NCBI RefSeq assembly: GCF_021029445.1
Contig: NZ_CP072610.1
Location: 1,550,001 to 1,614,000 of the forward strand
Source: Pseudomonas wenzhouensis
Lineage (GTDB): Bacteria > Pseudomonadota > Gammaproteobacteria > Pseudomonadales > Pseudomonadaceae
Length of the DNA stretch: 64,000 nt
Reading direction: 5' to 3'
Part shown: piece after piece, positions 56,646 through 64,000 of the stretch
Numbering within the stretch: the stretch's first letter is position 1
Layout: each line of letters opens with the position of its first letter
The notes under the pieces: model-generated
The model's database searches: none
Seen by the model: only the letters and a program-made list of their open reading frames with translations
Told to the model about the DNA's origin: nothing
Position numbers and translations under genes: made by a program

Positions 56646-59006
56646 ATGAAACGTCTGCTGCTACCTGCGGTACTGTCCGCATTGATGATCGCCGAAGTTC
56701 ACGCCGAGTCCTTCACCATCTCCGATATACGCGTCAATGGCCTGCAGCGGGTTTCCGCCGGCAGCGTATTCGGCGCGCTGCCGCTCAATGTCGGCGAGCA
56801 GGTCGATGATCGCCAGTTGGTCGACGCTACTCGCTCGCTGTTCCGCACCGGCTTCTTCCAGGACATTCAGCTCGGGCGCGATGGCGACGTGCTGGTGGTT
56901 ACCGTGGTCGAGCGTCCCTCCATCTCCGGTATCGAGATCGAAGGCAACAAGGCCATCAGTACCGAAGATCTGCTCAAGGGGCTGAACCAGTCCGGCCTGG
57001 CCGAAGGCGAGATCTTCCAGCGCGCCACCCTCGAAGGTGTGCGTAACGAACTGCAGCGCCAATACGTGGCTCAGGGCCGCTATTCGGCCGAGATCGAAGC
57101 CGAAGTGATTCCGCAGCCGCGTAACCGCGTTGCGCTGAAGATCACCATCAACGAAGGCACCGTCGCCGCTATCTCTCACATCAACGTGGTCGGCAACACG
57201 GTTTTCACGGATGAAGAACTCTCCGATCTGTTCGAGTTGAAGACCACCAACTGGCTGTCCTTCTTCCGCAACGACGACAAGTACGCCCGCGAAAAGCTGT
57301 CCGGTGACCTTGAGCGTCTGCGTTCCTACTACCTGGATCGCGGCTACATCAACATGGATATCAGTTCCACCCAGGTATCCATCACCCCGGACAAGAAGCA
57401 CGTCTATATCACCGTCAACGTCGAAGAGGGTGAGAAATACAGCGTGCGCGAAGTGAAACTGTCCGGTGACCTCAAGGTGCCGGAAGAAGACGTGCGTGCA
57501 CTGCTGCTGGTTCAGGAAGGGCAGGTGTTCTCGCGCAAGATCATGACCACCACCAGCGAGCTGATCACCCGTCGTCTGGGTAATGAGGGTTACACCTTCG
57601 CCAACGTCAACGGCGTGCCGGAAGCGCACGACGAGGACAACACCGTTTCGATCACCTTCTTCGTCGATCCGGGCAAGCGTGCCTACGTCAACCGCATCAA
57701 CTTCCGTGGCAATACCAAATCCGAAGACGAAGTGCTGCGCCGCGAAATGCGCCAGATGGAAGGTGGCTGGGCCTCGACCTACCTGATCGATCAGTCCAAG
57801 ACCCGCCTCGAGCGTCTGGGCTTCTTCAAGGAAGTCAACGTCGAAACCCCGCAGGTGCCGGGCACCGATGACCAGATCGACGTCAACTACAGCGTCGAAG
57901 AGCAGCCGTCAGGCTCCATCACTGCCAGCGTCGGTTTCGCCCAGAACGCCGGTCTGATTCTCGGTGGTTCGATCAGCCAGAACAACTTCCTGGGTACCGG
58001 TAACCGCGTCAGCATCGGTCTGACCCGCAGTGAATACCAGACCCGCTACAGTTTCGGCTTCGTTGACCCCTACTGGACCGTCGACGGCGTCAGCCTGGGT
58101 TACAACGCCTTCTACCGCACCACCGACTACGACGAGCTCGATGTCGATGTGTCCAGCTACTCGGTAGACAGTCTGGGCGCAGGCGTCAATATCGGTTATC
58201 CGATCAGCGAGACTTCGCGCCTGACCTATGGCCTGACCGTGCAGCAGGATACGATCGATACAGGTCGTTACACCGTCGACGAAATCTTCGACTTCATCGA
58301 AGCCGAAGGCGACAGCTACCTGAACTTCAAGGGTTCCATCGGCTGGTCCGAATCGACCCTGAACCGTGGCGTGCTGGCCAATCGTGGTCATTCGCAGAGC
58401 CTGGTGCTGGAAACCACCATTCCAGGTAGTGACCTGTCGTTCTACAAGCTCGACTACCGTGGTCAGGTCTTCACCCCGCTCAGTGACAACTACACCCTGC
58501 GCTTCCATACCCAGCTGGGTTATGGCGACAGCTACGGCAGCACCGCCGAGCTGCCGTTCTACGAGCACTACTATGCCGGTGGTTTCAACTCGGTACGTGG
58601 CTTCGAGGACAGCAGCCTGGGCCCGCGTAGTACGCCGAGCTCCGGTAACAAACCCGGCACGCTCCGCGATCCGGATCAGGATGCGCTGCCGTTCGGTGGT
58701 AACGTGCTGGTGCAGGGTGGCGTCGAGATGCTCTTCCCGCTGCCGTTCGTCAAGGATCAGCGTTCGCTGCGTACCGCATTGTTCTGGGACGTGGGTAACG
58801 TCTTCGACACCAATTGCTCGTCCAGCCAGAAGAGACTCAGTGACAGCTGCGACATCGATTTCAGCAACCTGGCCAGCTCCGTGGGTGTTGGTCTGACCTG
58901 GATCACCGCGCTGGGCCCACTGAGTTTCAGCCTGGCCATGCCGATCAAGAAGCCGGATGAAGCCGATACTCAGGTCTTCCAGTTCTCCCTGGGTCAAACC
59001 TTCTAA
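56646..59006 (+). CDS. bamA: Outer-membrane protein assembly factor BamA
   Basis: This 786-residue protein inserts beta-barrel proteins in the outer membrane. A signal peptide (ending VHA, residues 1-20) is followed by five POTRA domains (to about 420) and a 16-strand barrel. VRGF (in FNSVRGFEDSSLGPR) is the conserved barrel-loop motif; the chain ends FSLGQTF. The ATG at 56646 gives the signal peptide. Confidence 0.98.
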   Translation: MKRLLLPAVLSALMIAEVHAESFTISDIRVNGLQRVSAGSVFGALPLNVGEQVDDRQLVDATRSLFRTGFFQDIQLGRDGDVLVVTVVERPSISGIEIEGNKAISTEDLLKGLNQSGLAEGEIFQRATLEGVRNELQRQYVAQGRYSAEIEAEVIPQPRNRVALKITINEGTVAAISHINVVGNTVFTDEELSDLFELKTTNWLSFFRNDDKYAREKLSGDLERLRSYYLDRGYINMDISSTQVSITPDKKHVYITVNVEEGEKYSVREVKLSGDLKVPEEDVRALLLVQEGQVFSRKIMTTTSELITRRLGNEGYTFANVNGVPEAHDEDNTVSITFFVDPGKRAYVNRINFRGNTKSEDEVLRREMRQMEGGWASTYLIDQSKTRLERLGFFKEVNVETPQVPGTDDQIDVNYSVEEQPSGSITASVGFAQNAGLILGGSISQNNFLGTGNRVSIGLTRSEYQTRYSFGFVDPYWTVDGVSLGYNAFYRTTDYDELDVDVSSYSVDSLGAGVNIGYPISETSRLTYGLTVQQDTIDTGRYTVDEIFDFIEAEGDSYLNFKGSIGWSESTLNRGVLANRGHSQSLVLETTIPGSDLSFYKLDYRGQVFTPLSDNYTLRFHTQLGYGDSYGSTAELPFYEHYYAGGFNSVRGFEDSSLGPRSTPSSGNKPGTLRDPDQDALPFGGNVLVQGGVEMLFPLPFVKDQRSLRTALFWDVGNVFDTNCSSSQKRLSDSCDIDFSNLASSVGVGLTWITALGPLSFSLAMPIKKPDEADTQVFQFSLGQTF

Positions 59007-59050
59007 TTTCGTTTCATAGCAAGCCAACAGTTTTGTTGCAGGAGTGCATT

Positions 59051-59554
59051 GTGCGTAAGTTGACTCAACTGGTTCTGTTCACCGCCGCCCTGATCGCCAC
59101 TCCGGCGTTCGCCGAGATGAAGGTGGCCGTGCTGAACTATCAGATGGCGCTGCTCGAATCCGATGCCGCCAAGCGTTACGCCGTGGATGCCGAGAAAAAG
59201 TTCGGCCCGCAGCTGAACAAGCTCAAGACCCTTGAAAGCGACGCCAAGCGCATTCAGGATCGTATGGTCAAGGATGGCGAGAAGATGCAGCAGGCCGAGC
59301 GCGAGCGCCTCGAACTCGAATTCAAGCAGAAAGCCCGTGATTTCCAGTTCCAGTCCAAGGAGCTGAACGAAGCCAAGGCCATCGCTGATCGTGAGATGCT
59401 CGCCAAGCTCAAGCCGAACCTGGACAAGGCCGTTGAAGAAGTGATCAAGAACGGTAACTTCGACCTGGTGCTCGAGCGCGGTGCGGTGATTGATGTCAAA
59501 CCTCAGTACGACATCACTCGCCAGGTCATCGAGCGCATGAATCAGATGCGCTGA
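59051..59554 (+). CDS. skp: Periplasmic chaperone Skp (OmpH)
   Basis: This 167-residue chaperone holds outer-membrane proteins on their way to BamA. Signal peptide residues 1-21 end PAFA. The mature chain has a long helical tentacle region (Lys/Glu/Gln-rich, about 50-125). I chose a GTG start at 59051, with AGGAG upstream; it gives [16 protein letters not shown]. Confidence 0.94.
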   Translation: MRKLTQLVLFTAALIATPAFAEMKVAVLNYQMALLESDAAKRYAVDAEKKFGPQLNKLKTLESDAKRIQDRMVKDGEKMQQAERERLELEFKQKARDFQFQSKELNEAKAIADREMLAKLKPNLDKAVEEVIKNGNFDLVLERGAVIDVKPQYDITRQVIERMNQMR

Positions 59555-59556
59555 GC

Positions 59557-60612
59557 ATGACGCTGACAGTTACCCTCGGCCAGTTGGCCGAGCGCCTCGG
59601 CGCTACCCTGCGTGGCGCCGAAGGCAAGGTCATCACGGGCCTGGCCACCTTGCAGGAGGCCAGGCCCGAACAGTTGAGCTTCCTGGCCAATGCCCAGTAC
59701 CGCAAGTACCTGGCGCAGACTCAGGCTGGTGCCGTGTTGCTGACTGCCGACGATGCCGAAGGCTACGCCGGTGATGCCCTGATCGTGGCCAATCCCTATC
59801 TGGCTTACGCCCAGCTTTCGCACCTGTTCGATCCCAAGCCCAGGGCTGCTGCCGGCATCCATGCGACCGCTCAGGTCGCCGGTGATGCTCAGGTCGATCC
59901 GAGTGCCAGTATCGGCCCTTATGCAGTGATCGAGAGCGGTGCCCGTATCGCTGCCGATGTCAGTATCGGCGCCCATTGCGTGGTCGGTGCGCGTAGCGAG
60001 ATCGGTGAGGGCGGCTGGCTGGCGCCACGTGTGACGCTGTATCACGACGTAAAAATCGGCAAGCGTGTGGTGATCCAGTCCGGTGCCGTGATTGGTGGCG
60101 AGGGCTTCGGTTTCGCCAACGAGAAGGGCGTCTGGCAGAAGATCGCCCAGATTGGCGGCGTAACCATCGGCGATGACGTCGAGATCGGCGCCAACACCAC
60201 GGTGGATCGCGGTGCGTTGTCCGATACGCTGATCGGCAATGGCGTGAAGCTGGATAACCAGATCATGATCGCGCACAACGTGCAGATCGGTGATAACACC
60301 GCCATGGCTGGCTGCTGCGGTATTTCCGGCAGCACCAAGATCGGCAAGAACTGCATGATCGCCGGTGGCGTCGGCATGGTTGGCCATATCGAGGTGTGCG
60401 ACAACGTGTTCGTCACCGGGATGACCATGGTGACCCGTTCGATCACCGAGCCGGGCGCCTATTCTTCGGGTACTGCCATGCAACCGGCGGGCGAGTGGAA
60501 GAAGAGCGCGGCCCGTATTCGTCAGTTGGACGAGATGGCCAAGCGCCTGCGCGAGCTGGAAAAACAGCTGGCCGCCGTGACCCAGACGGCGAACGTCTCA
60601 TCTGATGCCTGA
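59557..60612 (+). CDS. lpxD: UDP-3-O-acylglucosamine N-acyltransferase
   Basis: This 351-residue enzyme adds the second acyl chain in lipid A synthesis. N-terminal uridine-binding part, then a left-handed beta helix of hexapeptide repeats (about residues 100-290) and a C-terminal helix. The active-site His lies in the [12 protein letters not shown] segment. It starts two bases after skp stops. Confidence 0.97.
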   Translation: MTLTVTLGQLAERLGATLRGAEGKVITGLATLQEARPEQLSFLANAQYRKYLAQTQAGAVLLTADDAEGYAGDALIVANPYLAYAQLSHLFDPKPRAAAGIHATAQVAGDAQVDPSASIGPYAVIESGARIAADVSIGAHCVVGARSEIGEGGWLAPRVTLYHDVKIGKRVVIQSGAVIGGEGFGFANEKGVWQKIAQIGGVTIGDDVEIGANTTVDRGALSDTLIGNGVKLDNQIMIAHNVQIGDNTAMAGCCGISGSTKIGKNCMIAGGVGMVGHIEVCDNVFVTGMTMVTRSITEPGAYSSGTAMQPAGEWKKSAARIRQLDEMAKRLRELEKQLAAVTQTANVSSDA

Positions 60613-60640
60613 GCACGGCATGACCGTGCTCTTTTCTTTT
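60611..60640 (+). terminator. Terminator-like hairpin between lpxD and fabZ
   Basis: GAGCACGG-CATGA-CCGTGCTC is a perfect 8-base stem overlapping the lpxD stop codon, followed by TTTTCTTTT. fabZ starts 20 bases later. Confidence 0.7.
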
Positions 60641-60659
60641 CTTACAGGCTTAACCGGAC

Positions 60660-61100
60660 ATGATGGACATCAACGAAATTCGTGAATATTTGCCGCACCG
60701 CTATCCGTTCCTGCTGGTGGATCGCGTCGTGGACCTGGACGTCGAAGGCAAGACTGTTCGCGCCTACAAGAATGTCAGCATCAACGAGCCGTTCTTCAAT
60801 GGCCATTTTCCCGAGCATCCGATCATGCCGGGCGTGTTGATCATCGAAGCCATGGCTCAGGCCGCCGGGATTCTCGGCTTCAAGATGATGGGCGTTAAAC
60901 CCGCCGATGGCACCCTGTACTACTTCGTCGGCTCTGACAAGCTGCGCTTCCGCTCTCCCGTTACGCCTGGTGATCAGCTTGTACTGGAGGCGAAGTACCT
61001 GAGCGACCGCCGCAGCATCTGGAAATTCGAGTGCCGTGCCACTGTCGATGGCAAAGAGGTCTGCTCCGCTGAAATCATCTGTGCGGAACGCAAACTATGA
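60660..61100 (+). CDS. fabZ: 3-hydroxyacyl-ACP dehydratase FabZ
   Basis: This 146-residue enzyme removes water from 3-hydroxyacyl-ACP in fatty acid synthesis. The catalytic His and Glu lie in [20 protein letters not shown]. The start may be 60660 or 60663 (ATGATG). It overlaps lpxA by four bases. Confidence 0.97.
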   Translation: MMDINEIREYLPHRYPFLLVDRVVDLDVEGKTVRAYKNVSINEPFFNGHFPEHPIMPGVLIIEAMAQAAGILGFKMMGVKPADGTLYYFVGSDKLRFRSPVTPGDQLVLEAKYLSDRRSIWKFECRATVDGKEVCSAEIICAERKL

Positions 61101-61873
61101 GTTCGATTGACCCTCGCGCCATCATCGACCCCAGTGCCAGACTGGCCGACGACGTCGTCGTCGGCCCGTGGAGCATTGTCGGGCCCGATGTGGAAATCGG
61201 CGAGGGTACAGTCATCGGCCCGCACGTTGTACTCAAGGGGCCGACCGTAATTGGCAAGCACAACCGCATCTACCAGTTTTCCTCTGTGGGTGAAGATACG
61301 CCCGACCTGAAGTACAAGGGTGAGCCGACGCGCCTGGTGATCGGCGATCACAACACTATCCGCGAAGGCGTCACCATTCACCGTGGCACGGTGCAGGATC
61401 GCAGTGAAACGACCATCGGTGACCATAACCTGATCATGGCCTATGCCCACATCGGCCATGACAGTGTGATCGGCAATCATTGCATTCTGGTCAACAACAC
61501 CGCCCTGGCTGGCCATGTCTGGGTCGATGACTGGGCGATCTTGTCCGGTTACACCCTGGTGCATCAGTTCTGCCGCATCGGTGCGCACAGCTTTTCCGGC
61601 ATGGGCACCGCCATTGGCAAGGATGTTCCAGCTTTCGTTACCGTGTTCGGTAATCCGGCCGAGGCACGCAGCATGAACTTCGAGGGCATGCGTCGGCGGG
61701 GTTTCTCTACCGAGGCCATCGCCGCGCTGCGCAAGGGCTACAAGCTTGTTTATCGCCAGGGTCTGACCGTCGAGCAGGCACTGGCCGAGCTGGCCGAGTC
61801 TGCTGCGCAGTTCCCGGAAGTGGCGATCTTCCGCGATTCGATTCAAGCCTCCACGCGCGGCATCACGCGCTGA
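61097..61873 (+). CDS. lpxA: UDP-N-acetylglucosamine acyltransferase
   Basis: This 258-residue enzyme does the first step of lipid A synthesis. Left-handed beta helix with repeats ([20 protein letters not shown]) and the catalytic His in [15 protein letters not shown]. The C-terminal part is helical. Confidence 0.97.
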   Translation: MSSIDPRAIIDPSARLADDVVVGPWSIVGPDVEIGEGTVIGPHVVLKGPTVIGKHNRIYQFSSVGEDTPDLKYKGEPTRLVIGDHNTIREGVTIHRGTVQDRSETTIGDHNLIMAYAHIGHDSVIGNHCILVNNTALAGHVWVDDWAILSGYTLVHQFCRIGAHSFSGMGTAIGKDVPAFVTVFGNPAEARSMNFEGMRRRGFSTEAIAALRKGYKLVYRQGLTVEQALAELAESAAQFPEVAIFRDSIQASTRGITR

Positions 61874-61878
61874 TACCT

Positions 61879-63012
61879 ATGAGCAGACCTCTTCGCGTCG
61901 CACTGGTCGCCGGTGAGGCGTCCGGTGACATCCTCGGCTGCGGCTTGATGCAGGCCATCAAGCAGCGCCACCCGAATGCCGAATTCATTGGCGTCGGTGG
62001 CGCGCGCATGGAAGCCGAAGGCCTGAACTCCTATTTCCCCATGGAGCGCCTGGCCGTGATGGGCCTGGTCGAGGTGCTCGGCCGGCTGTTCGAGCTGCTT
62101 GGGCGTCGTCGGCAATTGGCGCGTGACCTGATCGCCGCACAGCCGGATGTGTTCATCGGCATCGATGCGCCTGATTTCAACCTTGGCCTCGAGCTCAAGC
62201 TGCGCCGCGCCGGAATCAAGACCGTGCACTATGTTAGCCCGTCCGTATGGGCCTGGCGGCAGAAGCGCGTGCTGAAAATTCGCGAAGCCTGCGACCTGAT
62301 GCTGACCCTGTTCCCGTTCGAGGCGCAGTTCTACGACGAACATCAGGTGCCGGTGCATTTCGTCGGTCATCCGCTGGCCGATGCGATTCCGTTGCAGGCC
62401 GATCGTGCTGCTGCGCGGGCGACGCTGGACCTGCCGCTGGACGAGCCGGTGGTGGCCTTGATGCCGGGGAGCCGTGGCGGTGAGGTTGCGCGCCTCGGTG
62501 AGCTGTTTCTTGATGCCGCGATTCGCCTGCGTGCGCTGCGTCCGGGGATTCATTTCCTGCTGCCTTGCGCCACGCTCGAGCGCCGCGAGCAGCTGGAACA
62601 GATGCTGGCTGGGCGCGATTTGCCGCTGACACTGCTCAACGGCCGTTCCCACGAAGCCCTGGCTGCCTGTGATGCGGTGTTGATTGCTTCGGGCACCGCC
62701 ACTCTGGAGGCATTGCTGTACAAGCGTCCGATGGTGGTGGCCTACCGTGTGGCGCCGCTGACCTACCGGATTCTCAAGCGCCTGGTCAAAAGCCCCTATA
62801 TCTCGCTGCCCAATTTGCTGGCCGAGCGTCTGCTGGTGCCCGAGCTGATTCAGGATGCGGCCACGCCCGAGGCGCTGGCTCAGGCCGTGGCGCCGCTGAT
62901 CGATGGTGGTCAGGTGCAGACCGAGGGCTTTGATCTGATCCACCGTGCGCTGCGCCGTGATGCCTCGTTATCGGCGGCTGACGCGGTGCTCAAGCTGGCC
63001 GGGCGCGACTGA
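61879..63012 (+). CDS. lpxB: Lipid-A-disaccharide synthase
   Basis: This 377-residue glycosyltransferase joins UDP-2,3-diacylglucosamine and lipid X. Motifs are [44 protein letters not shown] and [11 protein letters not shown]. Its stop overlaps the rnhB start. Confidence 0.97.
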   Translation: MSRPLRVALVAGEASGDILGCGLMQAIKQRHPNAEFIGVGGARMEAEGLNSYFPMERLAVMGLVEVLGRLFELLGRRRQLARDLIAAQPDVFIGIDAPDFNLGLELKLRRAGIKTVHYVSPSVWAWRQKRVLKIREACDLMLTLFPFEAQFYDEHQVPVHFVGHPLADAIPLQADRAAARATLDLPLDEPVVALMPGSRGGEVARLGELFLDAAIRLRALRPGIHFLLPCATLERREQLEQMLAGRDLPLTLLNGRSHEALAACDAVLIASGTATLEALLYKRPMVVAYRVAPLTYRILKRLVKSPYISLPNLLAERLLVPELIQDAATPEALAQAVAPLIDGGQVQTEGFDLIHRALRRDASLSAADAVLKLAGRD

Positions 63013-63608
63013 TGCAGCTGGGGCTCGATTTCACCCTGGTTGAGGAACTGGTCGCCGGCGTTGATGAAGTCGGGCGTGGCCCGCTCTGTGGGGCGGTGGT
63101 CACGGCGGCGGTGATCCTCGACCCGGCGCGGCCGATTCTTGGCCTGAACGATTCGAAGAAGCTCACCGAGGCGCGTCGCACGGTGTTGTTCGATGAGATT
63201 CGCGAGAAGGCTCTGGCCTGGTGCATCGCCCGCGCCGAGGTCGAGGAGATCGACCGCCTGAATATCCTGCACGCCACCATGCTGGCGATGCAACGTGCCG
63301 TCGAAGGCTTGAGCGTCACGCCGAAACTGGCACTGATCGACGGCAACCGTTGCCCGAAACTGGCAGTGCCCAGCGCCCCGGTGGTCAAGGGCGACAGTCG
63401 CGTGCCGGCCATCGCAGCGGCCTCGATCCTGGCCAAGGTCAGCCGTGACCGCGAGATGGTGGAGATGGATCGCCTCTATCCCGGTTACGGCATTGCCGGC
63501 CACAAGGGCTACCCCACACCAGTTCATCTCGAAGCGCTCAAGCGCCTGGGGCCGACGCCGATTCATCGGCGTTCGTTCGGCCCGGTGCGCGCACTGCTCG
63601 AAGTCTGA
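63012..63608 (+). CDS. rnhB: Ribonuclease HII
   Basis: This 198-residue enzyme removes ribonucleotides from DNA. Active-site acids are in [13 protein letters not shown] and [10 protein letters not shown]; the tail has [12 protein letters not shown]. It starts in the lpxB stop (TGATG). Confidence 0.96.
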   Translation: MQLGLDFTLVEELVAGVDEVGRGPLCGAVVTAAVILDPARPILGLNDSKKLTEARRTVLFDEIREKALAWCIARAEVEEIDRLNILHATMLAMQRAVEGLSVTPKLALIDGNRCPKLAVPSAPVVKGDSRVPAIAAASILAKVSRDREMVEMDRLYPGYGIAGHKGYPTPVHLEALKRLGPTPIHRRSFGPVRALLEV

Positions 63609-63680
63609 GCCACTGGCCCTCAGCCAGACCCGCTTAGGCTACAATTCGCGCTTTGTCGTTTTCACTTGCAAGGCCGCCTC

Positions 63681-64000
63681 ATGACCCAAGCGTTCGTCCA
63701 TCTGCGTCTGCACACCGAATACTCCCTGGTCGATGGCCTGGTGCGGGTCAAGCCGCTGATCAAGGCCGTTGCCGGGGCCGGCATGCCGGCGGTGGCGGTC
63801 ACCGACATGAGCAACATGTGCTCACTGGTGAAGTTCTACAAGACGGCCATGGGCGCCGGGGTCAAGCCGATCTGCGGCGCCGATATCTGGATGGCCAGCG
63901 CCGAGGAAGACGGCCCGCTGACGCGCCTGACCCTGTTGGCGATGAACGCCAAGGGCTACCGCAACCTTACCGAACTGATCTCTCGTGGCTGGGCCGAAGG
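63681..64000 (+). CDS. dnaE: DNA polymerase III alpha subunit, N-terminal part
   Basis: The frame starts at 63681 and runs off the window end. The visible 106 residues are the start of the PHP domain: FVHLRLHTEYSLVDGLVRVK, then MPAVAVTDMSNMCSLVKFYK. It follows rnhB, as in most gamma-proteobacteria. The catalytic polymerase part is outside the window. Confidence 0.95.
   Translation, partial: MTQAFVHLRLHTEYSLVDGLVRVKPLIKAVAGAGMPAVAVTDMSNMCSLVKFYKTAMGAGVKPICGADIWMASAEEDGPLTRLTLLAMNAKGYRNLTELISRGWAE

Overview
The window reads as a GC-rich Pseudomonas chromosome, most like the P. mendocina/alcaliphila side of the genus. The evidence is the protein content (CysI with a DUF934 partner, lipoprotein-type Mqo, PlsB, GlnD, dapD-yffB-dapC) and the many Pseudomonas-type REP palindromes between genes. 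About 60 protein genes are called. The species-level placement is an inference; no rRNA or tRNA gene was seen.

Layout. 1-3183: the end of a sugar ABC importer ATPase, a LamB maltoporin and a MocR-type regulator. 3519-10391: ccoG, then a translationally coupled run cysI-DUF934-lrgA-lrgB, then mqo with a clear terminator. 10392-12448: an accessory patch with an IS110-family (IS1111-type) element sitting between the two arms of a REP pair, followed by nested REP pairs. 12449-20205: a serine protease, plsB, a DMT exporter, a diguanylate cyclase and two small membrane proteins. 20206-22690: a low-GC island with an orphan gene, an IS30 element and a dead integron-integrase fragment, read here as the relic of a chromosomal integron.

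22691-28096: an organosulfur-type cluster (alpha/beta hydrolase, TauD-family dioxygenase, SsuA/B/C-type ABC importer) opposite a Crp/Fnr regulator. 28267-32944: a Gld-like ABC exporter set plus a DUF4340 protein. 33172-43189: csp, rlmA, dapE, tcdA, an amino-acid-type periplasmic protein, yehS, the csdA-csdE sulfur-transfer pair, dapD, yffB and dapC. Three diaminopimelate/lysine genes lie here, and tcdA (csdL) is close to its csdAE partners. 43381-48868: a chemoreceptor, glnD and map.

49194-64000 is the conserved core run rpsB-tsf-pyrH-frr-uppS-cdsA-dxr-rseP-bamA-skp-lpxD-fabZ-lpxA-lpxB-rnhB-dnaE. It links translation, isoprenoid and phospholipid supply, outer-membrane protein assembly and lipid A synthesis.

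The most interesting signal is the IS1111-type element. Its long non-coding end (10515-10752) could encode a guide (bridge/seek) RNA: it carries a 9-nt segment identical to the REP sequence at the insertion point and short matches to both tips of the element. The nested REP pairs and the integron relic come next.
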